From Anthropogastromicrobium sp963652495 (lineage in GTDB: Bacteria > Bacillota > Clostridia > Lachnospirales > Lachnospiraceae): a stretch of DNA of 64,000 bases. Shown here in pieces: positions 44,186 to 53,494 of this stretch. The stretch is taken from the NCBI GenBank assembly GCA_963652495.1, contig CAVJTU010000003.1, positions 1 to 64,000 on the forward strand. Direction: 5' to 3'. The notes below the pieces were generated by a model. That model did no database searches and had not been told where the DNA came from. It saw nothing but the letters and a program-made list of their open reading frames with translations. A program made the translations under genes and the position numbers. Position 1 is the first letter of the stretch. Each line of letters starts with the position of its first letter.

Positions 44186-46093
44186 TTACTCACCAATCTT
44201 ATTTCCGGTATATAGCTGATAGTATTTACCCTTCTGAGCGATCAGATCATCGTGCGTTCCGCGCTCGATGATGCGGCCCTGCTCTAAGACCATGATACAG
44301 TCGCTGTTCTTAACGGTAGACAGACGGTGTGCGATAACAAACGTCGTTCTTCCGTGCATCAGCTTATCCATACCATCCTGAACGATCTTCTCCGTTCTGG
44401 TATCGATGGAACTGGTTGCCTCATCCAGAATCAATACCGGCGGGTCTGCGACTGCGGCGCGGGCAATGGCAAGAAGCTGACGCTCACCCTGGCTTAAGTT
44501 CGCACCGTCTCCGGTCAGCATGGTATCGTAACCCTGCGGCAGTCTGCGGATAAAGCCGTCTGCATTTGCCAGTCTCGCTGCTGCATGCACTTCTTCCTCA
44601 GTTGCATCCAGCTTTCCGTAGCGGATATTTTCCATAACAGTTCCGGTAAACAGATGTGTATCTTGGAGAACGATTCCAAGAGAATGACGAAGATCATCCT
44701 TCTTGATCTTTCCGATATTGATGCCATCGTAGCGAATCTTTCCATCCTGAATGTCGTAAAAACGGTTGATCAAATTGGTGATCGTGGTCTTTCCGGCACC
44801 GGTAGAACCGACGAATGCGATCTTCTGACCCGGCTGTGCATACAGACTGACATCATGCAAAACCATCTTGTCATCATTATAACCGAAATCTACGTGTTCA
44901 AAGACAACATCGCCCTTTAACTGTCTGTAATCGGTAGTTTTCTCTGCCTTGTGATAGTGCTTCCATGCCCAGGTACCTGTTCTCTTATCCGACTCTGTGA
45001 TCGTGCCATCTGCATTGACAATGGCATCTGTCAGAGTAACATAACCCTCATCGAGTTCTGGCTTCTCATCAATCAGATTGAAAATACGGTTGCCGCCTGC
45101 AAGAGCCATTACGATACTGTTTAACTGATTGCTGATCTGGTTAATCGGCTGCTGGAAGCTCTTATTTAATGTCAAAAAGCTGGCAAGACTTCCCAATGTG
45201 AAGCCGCCGATGCCGTTGATTGCCACAATACCGCCGACAATCGCAACCACTACGTAGCTTAAATTTCCGAGCTGTACGTTAATCGGTCCTAAGATATTTG
45301 CAAAACGGTTTGCATTGTACGCACTTGAGAACAGTTCATCGTTCAGCTTATCAAAACGCTCGATGCTCTCCTCCTCGTGACAAAAGACCTTTACGACCTT
45401 CTGACCATCCATCATTTCCTCAATGTAACCATTCAGCGTACCGATATTTTTCTGCTGGGCAACGAAGAACTTACCACTCTTCGACGCGGCCTGCTTACTG
45501 CACCATATTACAATAGCCACCATTACAAGTGACACACCTGTCAGCGGAACGCTCAAAATGATCATGTAAACAAATACGTTTACAATACTGATAAGGCTGT
45601 TGATGAACTGCGGAATACTCTGGCTGATCATCTGGCGCAGCGTATCGACATCGTTTGTGTACATAGACATGATGTCGCCATGCTTATGTGTATCAAAATA
45701 TTTGATTGGAAGTGATTCCATATGGCTGAACATGTCATTACGGATATTTCGCATCGTTCCCTGCGTTACATAAACCATAATCTTGGTGTTGCCAAATGTA
45801 GCTGCAATACCGATTGCATATAAAATACCCATACGCACAATTGCACTCGCCAGCTGCGTATAATCCGGATTGTCCTGCTCCATTAAAGGCATGATATAGC
45901 TGTCGATCAGCGTCTTTGTGAACATCGTTCCCTGTGTATTGGCATATACGCTGACGAAAATACAGATCAGCACAAATATACACTGCAGTGGGTAACGCTT
46001 CATAACGTATGACATAATACGGCAAAATACCTTACTCGGATTTTCTACCTTTTCCTTTTGTCCTAAATTACGTCTCTGTCCTGGTCCCGGCAT
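44186..46093 (-). CDS. ABC exporter half-transporter with canonical ATPase site
   Basis: Membrane domain (about 30-330, six segments) fused to an ATPase domain. Walker A is FVGSTGAGKTTITN, the signature is LSQGERQLLAIARAA (Q for the second G), Walker B is VLILDEATSSIDTRTE with the catalytic glutamate, and the switch histidine is in FVIAHRLSTV. It pairs with the next gene to make a BmrCD/LmrCD-type heterodimeric multidrug or lipid exporter. The genes overlap by one base (TAATG). An insert of about 45 residues (near 345-390) precedes the ATPase domain. Confidence 0.94.
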   Translation of the reverse strand: MPGPGQRRNLGQKEKVENPSKVFCRIMSYVMKRYPLQCIFVLICIFVSVYANTQGTMFTKTLIDSYIMPLMEQDNPDYTQLASAIVRMGILYAIGIAATFGNTKIMVYVTQGTMRNIRNDMFSHMESLPIKYFDTHKHGDIMSMYTNDVDTLRQMISQSIPQFINSLISIVNVFVYMIILSVPLTGVSLVMVAIVIWCSKQAASKSGKFFVAQQKNIGTLNGYIEEMMDGQKVVKVFCHEEESIERFDKLNDELFSSAYNANRFANILGPINVQLGNLSYVVVAIVGGIVAINGIGGFTLGSLASFLTLNKSFQQPINQISNQLNSIVMALAGGNRIFNLIDEKPELDEGYVTLTDAIVNADGTITESDKRTGTWAWKHYHKAEKTTDYRQLKGDVVFEHVDFGYNDDKMVLHDVSLYAQPGQKIAFVGSTGAGKTTITNLINRFYDIQDGKIRYDGINIGKIKKDDLRHSLGIVLQDTHLFTGTVMENIRYGKLDATEEEVHAAARLANADGFIRRLPQGYDTMLTGDGANLSQGERQLLAIARAAVADPPVLILDEATSSIDTRTEKIVQDGMDKLMHGRTTFVIAHRLSTVKNSDCIMVLEQGRIIERGTHDDLIAQKGKYYQLYTGNKIGE

Positions 46094-47853
46094 TACTGAT
46101 CACCGCCTTTCTCATCAAAATCTCCGCTGCCATTCGTCTGAGATTCGTATACTTCACGATAAATCTCACTTCTTTCAATCAATTCTTCATGTGTTCCGAT
46201 ATCACTTATCTTACCGTCATCCATAACGATAATGCGGTCTGCACCCTGCACGCTGGAAATACGCTGTGCAATGATGATCTTTGTCGTGTCCGGAATCTCT
46301 GTGGCAAATGCCTGACGGATCTTCGCATCCGTTGCCGTATCAACTGCACTCGTAGAGTCATCGAGAATCAGGATCTTTGGCTTCTTAAGAAGTGCTCTTG
46401 CGATACAAAGACGCTGTTTCTGACCACCGGATACGTTATTTCCTCCCTGCTCGATATATGTGTTATAACGTTCTGGGAAACGCTCGATAAACTCATCTGC
46501 ACAGGCAAGTTTACATACACGGATACATTCTTCGTCAGATGCTTCCTTATCACCCCAGCGAAGATTATCAAGAATCGTACCGGAGAACAGGACATTTTTC
46601 TGCAAAACAACGCTAACCTGATTACGAAGTACCTCCATATCGTACTTACGCACATCAAGACCACCGACTTTAACGCTTCCTTCCTGCACATCGTACAGAC
46701 GGCTGATCAGATTAACAAGACTGGACTTTGCAGAACCGGTTCCTCCAATCAGACCAATCGTCTCACCGGATTGAATAGAAAGGTTAATATCCGACAGAAT
46801 CGGCTTTTCACTGCCTTCGCTGTAGCGGAATGTAACATGATCAAACTCGATGCTGCCATCCTTTACTGTCTCTACCGGATTCTCAGGATTCTTCAGATTC
46901 GGCTTCTCGTTTAACACTTCACAGATACGCTCTGCACTGGCAATACTCATGGTAATCATAACGAAAACCATAGACAGCATCATAAGACTCATCAAAATAC
47001 TCATGCAATAAGTCAAAAGGCTCATCAGCTTACCTGTAGTCAGTGCCACACTTCCTGTTCCGATAATCATCTTTGCGCCTACCCAGCTGATCATCAGAAT
47101 ACATCCATAGACAGCTACCATCATGACAGGTGAGTTCCATGCCACTACACCCTCTGCCTTTACGAAGATTTTGTAAATGTTCTCACTGGCCTTTACGAAC
47201 TTATTCTTCTCGTAATCTTCTCGAACATATGCCTTTACTACACGGATTGCTGATACATTTTCCTGAACACTGGCATTTAACGCATCATACTTTGGAAATG
47301 CTTCCGTGAAGCATCTTCTTGCTGTATTTACAATAAAGAATAAAATCACGCCAAGAACGATAATTACGCAAAGAAAGATAAGTGAAATCTTTACATTTGT
47401 GATAAATGCCATTGCCATCGCGCAGATCAAACTGGCCGGTGCTCTCATACACATACGAAGAATCATCTGATATGCGTTCTGAAGATTTGTTACATCCGTG
47501 GTCAGTCTCGTTACAAGGCTGGCTGTCGAGAATTTATCAATGTTGGAAAAGGAAAATGTCTGAATGTTGTCATACATTCCTTTTCTAATATTACGTGCAA
47601 AGCCTGCTGATGCCTTTGCACCATAAATACCTCCCATAATGCCCGCAAACAGACCGATTGCTGCAATTACAAGCATTCCGGCTCCTACCAGACAAATATG
47701 CTTGATGTCGCCCTTGTATACACCGTCATCGATAATGGAAGCCATAAGATATGGAATTAACATCTCCATCAAAACCTCCAAAATCATGTAGCACGGTGTT
47801 GCGATTGATGCACGCTTAAACTCTTTTACATATGCACCCAGTGTTTTTATCAC
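46093..47853 (-). CDS. ABC exporter half-transporter with degenerate ATPase site
   Basis: Partner of the previous protein, 586 residues, with six membrane segments and an ATPase domain. Walker A is LIGGTGSAKSSLVN and the signature NVSGGQKQRLCIARAL is normal. The Walker B ends LILDDSTSAVD (D in place of the catalytic E) and the switch histidine is Q in IIIAQRISSV. This is the usual asymmetric pattern of heterodimeric exporters with one weak site. The start is a GTG at 47853 with AGGAGG upstream, lying 38 bases inside the MarR gene, so all three genes are coupled. Confidence 0.94.
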   Translation of the reverse strand: MIKTLGAYVKEFKRASIATPCYMILEVLMEMLIPYLMASIIDDGVYKGDIKHICLVGAGMLVIAAIGLFAGIMGGIYGAKASAGFARNIRKGMYDNIQTFSFSNIDKFSTASLVTRLTTDVTNLQNAYQMILRMCMRAPASLICAMAMAFITNVKISLIFLCVIIVLGVILFFIVNTARRCFTEAFPKYDALNASVQENVSAIRVVKAYVREDYEKNKFVKASENIYKIFVKAEGVVAWNSPVMMVAVYGCILMISWVGAKMIIGTGSVALTTGKLMSLLTYCMSILMSLMMLSMVFVMITMSIASAERICEVLNEKPNLKNPENPVETVKDGSIEFDHVTFRYSEGSEKPILSDINLSIQSGETIGLIGGTGSAKSSLVNLISRLYDVQEGSVKVGGLDVRKYDMEVLRNQVSVVLQKNVLFSGTILDNLRWGDKEASDEECIRVCKLACADEFIERFPERYNTYIEQGGNNVSGGQKQRLCIARALLKKPKILILDDSTSAVDTATDAKIRQAFATEIPDTTKIIIAQRISSVQGADRIIVMDDGKISDIGTHEELIERSEIYREVYESQTNGSGDFDEKGGDQ

Positions 47854-48310
47854 GGCTACTCTCCTCCTTACCTGTTACATGTTCTACATTTTGCCGGATC
47901 TTTTTGAATACCGCTAAGCAGATCCTTCGCTCCTCATCTGTGATACCATCCTCCATAGCAGCATGCGCAAAATCAATCACCGCAATTGTATCCAGATGAA
48001 CCTTTTTTCCCAGTTCTGTCAGTTCCAGCCGCTTGAGCCTCGCATCGTTCTCATCGGTTGTTCTGGTCAGATACCCCTTCTTTTCCATCAGCTGCAGGAT
48101 ATTGGTCACGGTCGAACGACCGATTGAAAAATGCATCTCGACATCCCTCTGGTAAACCGGTGCCTCTGAATTGTACAGAAAGCCCAGAATCCATCCGTGC
48201 ATGTTCGTGACTTCATCAAATCCTGCTGCCGCAAGGCTGGTATGAATGCCTCTTTCCACGATATGATTTACCCGTTTTAAGTTAAAGCATATCGAGTCTT
48301 CTTTTCCCAT
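47816..48310 (-). CDS. MarR family transcriptional regulator
   Basis: Winged-helix repressor of 164 residues, with AEAPVYQRDVEMHFSIGRST-like helix-turn-helix sequence (VYQRDVEMHFSIGRSTVTN) and wing residues KKGYLTRTTDENDARLKRLELTE, the DxRxxxxxLT hallmark. It leads the exporter operon and probably represses it until a drug or lipid ligand binds. The promoter at 48366-48393 is followed by a dyad TTCGATTGCGAA (48337-48348), a likely binding site for it. Confidence 0.92.
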   Translation of the reverse strand: MGKEDSICFNLKRVNHIVERGIHTSLAAAGFDEVTNMHGWILGFLYNSEAPVYQRDVEMHFSIGRSTVTNILQLMEKKGYLTRTTDENDARLKRLELTELGKKVHLDTIAVIDFAHAAMEDGITDEERRICLAVFKKIRQNVEHVTGKEESSRDKNTGCICKRV

Positions 48311-48336
48311 GTAAACCTCTCTTTCCGTTTAGATTG

Positions 48337-48393
48337 TTCGATTGCGAATTGTTCTATACAAAATCATTATAATGCTCGTCTCCATTTTGTCAA
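48337..48393 (-). promoter_or_regulatory. Promoter and candidate MarR operator of the exporter operon
   Basis: The -35 is TTGACA (48393-48388), the spacer is 16 bases and the -10 is TATAAT (48371-48366) on the minus strand. Between the -10 and the MarR start, TTCG-ATTG-CGAA (48337-48348) is a perfect dyad flanked by two ATTGTTC copies. Confidence 0.65.
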
Positions 48394-48447
48394 CACTTTT
48401 TTGAAAGCGAATGAATTTTTTTCCCAAGAGGAATCCTCGAAGTTTTA

Positions 48448-48476
48448 TTGAATTTTTTCCCTGTTTGTGGTATTCT
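48448..48476 (+). promoter_or_regulatory. Promoter of the DtxR-type regulator gene
   Basis: The -35 is TTGAAT (48448-48453), the spacer is 17 bases and the -10 is TATTCT (48471-48476). ACAGGAGG precedes ATG 48517. Confidence 0.5.
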
Positions 48477-48516
48477 TATGACAATATGATTTATTTTTCA
48501 CACAGGAGGCCCACAT

Positions 48517-48882
48517 ATGCAAATACATGAATCTGCCGAAAACTATCTTGAAACAATCCTGATGCTTAGCAAGAAGCTCCCGGTTGTACGCTCTGTTGAT
48601 ATCGCCAACGAGCTTGATTTCAAAAAGTCCAGCGTCAGCATTGCAATGAAAAATTTAAGAGAAGGTGGAAAGATTACCGTGACTCAGGCAGGTTATATTT
48701 ACTTGACTGACAGTGGACGTGAGATTGCCGAGATGATCTACGAGCGTCACTTATGGCTGACCAACTGGCTGACAAGTCTTGGTGTTGACAGCACAATCGC
48801 CGCTGAGGATGCCTGCAAGATGGAGCATGTCATCAGCAAGGAAAGCTTTGATGCACTGAAGAAGCATTTCGGTCAGTTTTGA
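48517..48882 (+). CDS. DtxR/MntR family metal-dependent regulator, short form
   Basis: Winged-helix repressor (residues 1-65) plus metal-binding and dimer domain. The 121 residues lack the SH3-like third domain, as in MntR. Ligand positions read N9, E12, H78, C100, E103 and H104. The cysteine at 100 is the iron-type choice (DtxR/IdeR), where MntR has glutamate. I therefore infer Fe(II) sensing. A DtxR-like box sits at the siderophore importer promoter (58489-58502). The next gene starts 23 bases downstream and may be co-transcribed. Confidence 0.9.
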   Translation: MQIHESAENYLETILMLSKKLPVVRSVDIANELDFKKSSVSIAMKNLREGGKITVTQAGYIYLTDSGREIAEMIYERHLWLTNWLTSLGVDSTIAAEDACKMEHVISKESFDALKKHFGQF

Positions 48883-48905
48883 TTTCAAATGATGGTTATT
48901 GTACT

Positions 48906-50627
48906 ATGATCAAAAAACTTCTTCGTGTTTTTCTTCCCTGTTTTTGTATTCTGATTAGTCTGGGGGTACTTAGCGGCTGCACCAAGTATCCGCCGATCAC
49001 CTTTTCTTCTATATTAAATATTCAGGCAGATGAATCCGGAAGCCGCACGATGACAGTTACGGCGAATAAGAAAACATTGCAAAAGCTGTTCCATAATAAC
49101 AATTTTTCCTTCCAAAGTTTCATCTCTGCAAACTGCCCGAAGGATCTTGAATGGAGCTACGTGGAGACCGCTTCTTCCTATGAGCTGACTTTTGTTTTGT
49201 CTTTTAATTCACTGGATGAATATCAAGAAAAGATTGCCTCTTTGACTGGCATTGAAGATTTTTTTACAATCCTTCGGCCACAAGTCGGCGTAAAAACCGG
49301 CTTTACACTATCTGAACAGGACAACGTGATGGCTGTCTTTACCTGGTTTACGGATGCCTTGAAGGAACGTACCCAGTTAAATGACACCAATCTCTCCGCC
49401 TATCTCTCTCAACAGACAAATGAACTTATCTACAATGGACGAAGCTATACAAGCGAAAATGGCACACTCGTCTGTGATGCAGAAACGATCCTGGATGCCA
49501 AGCGAATCGATATTCTGACTTCGCTCTCACTTAACGAGTGGAAGCGCACAATTTACATCATCTTCCCAGATGAACTGAAAGACAATGCGTCAAATGTGAA
49601 AAGTTATCTGGATGGGATCGTCCCTGAGGGAATGGATGCTGTCTGGAATACCGACACAACATGGATGCTGACATTCCATGCGGACAGTTTTGAGCAGTTA
49701 TGTGTACTGACGAGCCAGCTATTCCAGTCCTCAAGCAAATCGCTTGCAAAAGAGTCAATCGTTGCAGAAAATTCGATGCGCATCGTTCATTCCTACGCAG
49801 AGCCATTTCAATTTTCGTCCTTCGTGCCTGATTCCGGTACCGCACGCGCACGCTATTTCTACAGCACCGACACGACATCTGCGCTTGCCGTATTCGATGA
49901 AGATCGAAATGAACAGGAACTTCCTTTTACACGTGATGGCTACGATGGATATATCTGTCTGTTCGATGGTCTTGTTGACGGCGGCTGCACCTACAACTAC
50001 GATGCCGTCTTCCAATATCAGCCGCAGCAGATCACCGTCTCCACACAAGTCAAATCGATTCAGCTTCTGACTCGCACGATTGCACTCTCACTCGGCGAGG
50101 TTCCAAAACTTCACCAGCAGCTGATCACAGACACGATCGACCACGATGCCGAACATTTTGGCACGATCTCTTCCAAGACTGATGCCGAAAACCATCTGAC
50201 ATTGTTCTTTACTCAGACCGGAACACCTTCCTATCTTGCAAAGGGGTTCGAGGCGGTATTTGGCGGAAAGGAAACGATTGATTACTGTTCACAGACAATG
50301 GCACTATTTCAGCCGCAGCATACCTATTGTTTCACGGAAAATCTGGACTTTTCCAGTTTTCTTGTGCAGCCGGATACAACACTTATCACACTAAGTGTGC
50401 AATTTCCGGGCGGCACTGCAATCCGTGCTGATTCACTTGAGAGCAGTCTGACACAGGATTTTGCTTTTTCTGGCGCACTCTACTCTGCCAAGACTACAGA
50501 TGGTACATTGACTGTTGCCATGGTGCTTTCCCAACCGAATGCTGCATACTATCTGTGTATTCTCTCGCTGCTTATTATCGTAAGTGCAATTCTTTTTTCC
50601 ATATACAAATGGCTCAGCCACCGCTAA
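48906..50627 (+). CDS. Lipoprotein of unknown function with C-terminal membrane anchor
   Basis: The signal peptide MIKKLLRVFLPCFCILISLG ends in lipobox LSGC (cysteine at about residue 25). A large outside domain with beta-rich sequence follows, and near the C-terminus a membrane segment AYYLCILSLLIIVSAILFSIY precedes KWLSHR. So 573 residues are tethered at both ends. I do not recognise the family. ATG 48906 is chosen for the signal peptide; a TTG at 48879 overlapping the regulator stop is possible, and the ribosome site is weak either way. Its position after the metal regulator is the only clue to function. The stop lies inside the terminator stem. Confidence 0.75.
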   Translation: MIKKLLRVFLPCFCILISLGVLSGCTKYPPITFSSILNIQADESGSRTMTVTANKKTLQKLFHNNNFSFQSFISANCPKDLEWSYVETASSYELTFVLSFNSLDEYQEKIASLTGIEDFFTILRPQVGVKTGFTLSEQDNVMAVFTWFTDALKERTQLNDTNLSAYLSQQTNELIYNGRSYTSENGTLVCDAETILDAKRIDILTSLSLNEWKRTIYIIFPDELKDNASNVKSYLDGIVPEGMDAVWNTDTTWMLTFHADSFEQLCVLTSQLFQSSSKSLAKESIVAENSMRIVHSYAEPFQFSSFVPDSGTARARYFYSTDTTSALAVFDEDRNEQELPFTRDGYDGYICLFDGLVDGGCTYNYDAVFQYQPQQITVSTQVKSIQLLTRTIALSLGEVPKLHQQLITDTIDHDAEHFGTISSKTDAENHLTLFFTQTGTPSYLAKGFEAVFGGKETIDYCSQTMALFQPQHTYCFTENLDFSSFLVQPDTTLITLSVQFPGGTAIRADSLESSLTQDFAFSGALYSAKTTDGTLTVAMVLSQPNAAYYLCILSLLIIVSAILFSIYKWLSHR

Positions 50628-50652
50628 TGCGGTGCTGAGCCATTTCTCTTTG
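50609..50652 (+). terminator. Intrinsic terminator overlapping the lipoprotein gene end
   Basis: ATGGCTCAGC-ACCGC pairs with GCGGT-GCTGAGCCAT around TAAT, with a U-rich CATTTCTCTTTG after it. The stop codon (50625-50627) is in the loop. On the minus strand CCATTTGT follows, so it may also end the fructokinase transcript. Confidence 0.8.
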
Positions 50653-50722
50653 ATTCTTCTCTAACGCTTATTACTGCCATTTTTCATTTTTAGGGCAGAT
50701 TCGGATTTGCCTGTTCTGCTGC

Positions 50723-51601
50723 TTATTTTGCAGCGGCCAGTGCATCCATTCCAAGCTTTGCGCAGCCAAGGATTCCCTGATTGTCATTCAGACTCGGAAG
50801 CACGATATAATTTTCAATATCTGCCAACTCATCCGTATCAATATACTTATTTACCATGCGAAGTGTTTCCTTACGAATCAGATCCATCACATGAGTCTGA
50901 TGCATAACACCGCCGCCGAGTACGATGCGCTCCGGTGAAAGCAGCATGATCATATCAACAAGTCCCTGTGCCACATAATAAGCCTCCAACTCCCAGACTT
51001 CACTTTTGTCGGACAGTTCATACGCTTTCTTGCCCCAGCGTTCTTCAATCGCCGGACCACTTGCCATACCCTCTAAGCATCTGCCGTGATATGGGCACTT
51101 TCCTTTATAGGTATCGTTTGGATGTGGTGCCACCAGGATATGACCGCCTTCCGGGTGCTGCATACCGTGAAGCATCTTTCCGTCTACGATCACACCTGCA
51201 CCGATTCCGGTTCCGACAGTGATATAAATGCTGTTTTTTAATCCCTTGGTGATGCCCCAGGTTGCCTCGCCGAGTGCTGCTGCATTGACATCGGTATCAA
51301 ATCCAACCGGGATTTGCAATGCTTTCTTAAACTCATCGAGTACCGGATACCATCTCCATGCTAACTTCGGTGTGTTGCCTACGCAGCCGTACTTTGGCGA
51401 GTTTTCATTTAAGATAACCGGGCCGAAAAATCCGATTCCAAGTGCCTCAACCTGCTGCTCTTTGAAATATGCGATCATCTTTGGCATCGTGATTTCCGGT
51501 GGCTCGGTCGGGATGGATACACGGTCTAATACCTCGCCGTTTTCATTGCAGACAGCGAGCACCATCTTTGTACCGCCGCCCTCTAATGCGCCTATTCTCA
51601 T
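50723..51601 (-). CDS. scrK: ROK family fructokinase
   Basis: Phosphorylates fructose with ATP. The 292 residues show the ATP motif GALEGGGTKMVLAV, the catalytic aspartate in VGFDTDVNAAALGE, GTGIGAGVIVDGK, and the zinc-binding segment GHILVAPHPNDTYKGKCPYH...CLEGMASGPAIEERWG typical of ScrK/GmuE-type enzymes. It follows manA on the same strand, and both feed fructose-6-phosphate. The 132-base gap holds a hairpin CTCCCCT/AGGGGAG (51618-51644) and family B repeat copy 2. The symbol follows the fructokinase group; mannose or glucose activity cannot be excluded. Confidence 0.88.
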   Translation of the reverse strand: MRIGALEGGGTKMVLAVCNENGEVLDRVSIPTEPPEITMPKMIAYFKEQQVEALGIGFFGPVILNENSPKYGCVGNTPKLAWRWYPVLDEFKKALQIPVGFDTDVNAAALGEATWGITKGLKNSIYITVGTGIGAGVIVDGKMLHGMQHPEGGHILVAPHPNDTYKGKCPYHGRCLEGMASGPAIEERWGKKAYELSDKSEVWELEAYYVAQGLVDMIMLLSPERIVLGGGVMHQTHVMDLIRKETLRMVNKYIDTDELADIENYIVLPSLNDNQGILGCAKLGMDALAAAK

Positions 51602-51667
51602 TTTATTCTCCTCTATTCTCCCCTGTTTTCTCTTTTTAGGGGAGCTTCCCTATCTTATTTCAGTGTC

Positions 51668-51720
51668 GAAGCGGGCCTTCGCAATCCGCTTCGCTGCTTG
51701 CCTGATTCAGTTCAATCGAG
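51668..51720 (-). repeat. Family B dispersed repeat, copy 2
   Basis: On the minus strand it contains GCAAGCAGCGAAGCGGATTG followed by CGAAGGCCCGCTTC, with GAAGCGG...CCGCTTC as a short stem. It begins about 14 bases past the manA stop. Confidence 0.7.
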
Positions 51721-51733
51721 TATTTCCCGCCTC

Positions 51734-52675
51734 TTATTTCTCGGTAATATAGGAATAGATCATCATCAGATTCTTACCCTCTGCCTTCATCTTTCCATAG
51801 CCTGCCGGAACGATCAAATGTGTACCCTTCTTTACAGGAGTGCCATCAAAAGTTCCTTCTCCGTCCAGAACACTGATGTCTACAAATGGCTGCTCCCAAT
51901 CAAACTCGGCACTGCCATCTACAGTTGCCTTGCATACGGTGTAGCATGGGCAGCTAACCAGTTTCTCAGCCTGTGCACCTGCAACGTCAAGCTTTTCATG
52001 CTCTGCTGCTGCCGGCTCAAATGGAGCCTTGATTACATCGATGCTCTGCTGTACATGAAGTGCTCTCGGCTTACCGTCCTGAAGACGATCATAATCGTAT
52101 ACGCGATACGTAATATCGCTGTTTTGCTGCGTCTCAAGAATCAATGTGCCGCCCTTAATTGCGTGAACACAACCCGGATTGATCTGGAAGAAATCGCCCT
52201 TCTTTACCGGAATCTCACGGATAAACTCTTTCCAGTGCTTGCCTCGGATCATCTCTTCTACTTCCTCATGATTCTTTGCATTATGACCGATGACAATAGT
52301 GCCGCTTTCCTTTGCATCCAGAATGTACCAGCACTCCATCTTTCCAAGAGATCCATTCTCATGCTCTGCCGCATATGCGTCATCCGGGTGAACCTGAATG
52401 CTCAAATCTGCCTTTGCATCAATAATCTTTATCAAAAGCGGGAAACGGTCTCCCTGTACATTTCCAAATAATTCTCTGTGATTCTCCCACAGCCAGCTTA
52501 ATGTCTTTCCTTTGTACTCAGTATTGGCAATGGTACAATCTCCGTGCGGATGTGCGCTGATTGCCCAGCACTCTCCGGTATTATCTCCCGGAATGTCATA
52601 ACCAAAATCATCTCTTAAACGGCTTCCGCCCCAGATCATCTGCTTAAATACCGGCTCAAGCAATAAAAGTTCCAT
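51734..52675 (-). CDS. manA: Mannose-6-phosphate isomerase, class I
   Basis: Interconverts mannose-6-phosphate and fructose-6-phosphate with zinc in a cupin fold. KQMIWGGSRLRDDFGY opens the protein, and PLLIKIIDAKADLSIQVHPDD holds zinc ligands (Q and H), with further ligands in GKMECWYIL and NPGCVHAIKGGTLI. At 313 residues it is the short bacterial type. The promoter is at 52737-52765, and two dyads in the leader (52694-52721) may be operators. Confidence 0.95.
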   Translation of the reverse strand: MELLLLEPVFKQMIWGGSRLRDDFGYDIPGDNTGECWAISAHPHGDCTIANTEYKGKTLSWLWENHRELFGNVQGDRFPLLIKIIDAKADLSIQVHPDDAYAAEHENGSLGKMECWYILDAKESGTIVIGHNAKNHEEVEEMIRGKHWKEFIREIPVKKGDFFQINPGCVHAIKGGTLILETQQNSDITYRVYDYDRLQDGKPRALHVQQSIDVIKAPFEPAAAEHEKLDVAGAQAEKLVSCPCYTVCKATVDGSAEFDWEQPFVDISVLDGEGTFDGTPVKKGTHLIVPAGYGKMKAEGKNLMMIYSYITEK

Positions 52676-52693
52676 AATAATTCCTCCTTATGC

Positions 52694-52721
52694 GATATGG
52701 CATATCACTTTTTTCAGTGAC
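52694..52721 (-). promoter_or_regulatory. Two adjacent dyads in the manA leader
   Basis: GATATG-G-CATATC (52694-52706) and TCACT-TTTTTC-AGTGA (52706-52721) lie between the manA -10 and its start codon. Either could bind a repressor or fold in the mRNA. Confidence 0.4.
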
Positions 52722-52736
52722 ATTTTTCTTGTGTCC

Positions 52737-52765
52737 AGTATAGCGAATTTAACTGGAAGTTACAA
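52737..52765 (-). promoter_or_regulatory. Promoter of manA and the fructokinase gene
   Basis: The -35 is TTGTAA (52765-52760), the spacer is 17 bases and the -10 is TATACT (52742-52737) on the minus strand. Confidence 0.55.
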
Positions 52766-52842
52766 GTGCTATTTTCTTCAGTTGTTGTTCAGTAAAAAGC
52801 AATTTGTCTCACTGACATTTACACAATGACAGGACTCCACCC

Positions 52843-52871
52843 TTGACCCTTCCTGAAAAACAGAGTATAGT
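52843..52871 (+). promoter_or_regulatory. Promoter of tdk
   Basis: The -35 is TTGACC (52843-52848), the spacer is 17 bases and the -10 is TATAGT (52866-52871). The short leader contains GACCG-GCA-CGGTC (52889-52901) just before the AGGAGG site. Confidence 0.65.
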
Positions 52872-52921
52872 TAAGAACGACATTACCGACCGGCACGGTC
52901 TTACAGGAGGAAAGCGAAAGC

Positions 52922-53494
52922 ATGGCAAAGCTTGTATTTCACTACGGAGCAATGGGCTCCTCGAAAACTGCGAATGCACTGATGGTTGCATATAACTATG
53001 AAGAAAGAGGACAGCATGCGCTGATTTTAAAACCGGCGACCGACACACGTGACGGTGTTCACACCGTATACTCCCGCATCGGTCTCTCCAATACCTGCAG
53101 TCTGATTGATGAATTTTTAGATGAATATGTAAAAAATCCGGACTCTGTGCGCAAGTATGACGCAATCATTGTGGACGAAGCCCAGTTTGCCAGTCCAGAG
53201 CAAATTGACCTGTTCTCCGATATTGTGGATACCTGGCAGATTCCTGTCTTATGCTACGGACTGCGCGCCGATTTCCAGAATAAATTTTTCCCGGGCAGCC
53301 GCCGTCTGATGGAGATCGCCGATGAGATTAAAGAAATTAAGACCATTTGCTGGTGCGGCAAAAAAGCGACCTGCAATGCCCGCTACGATGACAACGGCAT
53401 TATAAAAGAAGGCGCCCAGGTTGTCCTCGGCGCTAATGACAAATATATTGCTCTGTGCAGAAAGCACTTTAAGGAGGGAAATCTCGGAAGATGA
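52922..53494 (+). CDS. tdk: Thymidine kinase, class II
   Basis: Phosphorylates thymidine with ATP. The P-loop is YGAMGSSKTANALM, the catalytic glutamate is in AIIVDEAQFA, and the zinc-holding lasso has CWCGKKATCNAR and a late cysteine in IALCRKHF. The 190 residues are normal. AGGAGG lies 11 bases before ATG 52922. The stop overlaps the start of the AraC gene by four bases (ATGA), an unusual pairing. Confidence 0.95.
   Translation: MAKLVFHYGAMGSSKTANALMVAYNYEERGQHALILKPATDTRDGVHTVYSRIGLSNTCSLIDEFLDEYVKNPDSVRKYDAIIVDEAQFASPEQIDLFSDIVDTWQIPVLCYGLRADFQNKFFPGSRRLMEIADEIKEIKTICWCGKKATCNARYDDNGIIKEGAQVVLGANDKYIALCRKHFKEGNLGR

Noticed and set aside
48879..48905. TTG start of the lipoprotein overlapping the DtxR-type gene stop
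   Set aside because: The signal peptide begins at ATG 48906. The TTG start would put polar residues before it. It cannot be fully excluded because the ribosome site of 48906 is weak.
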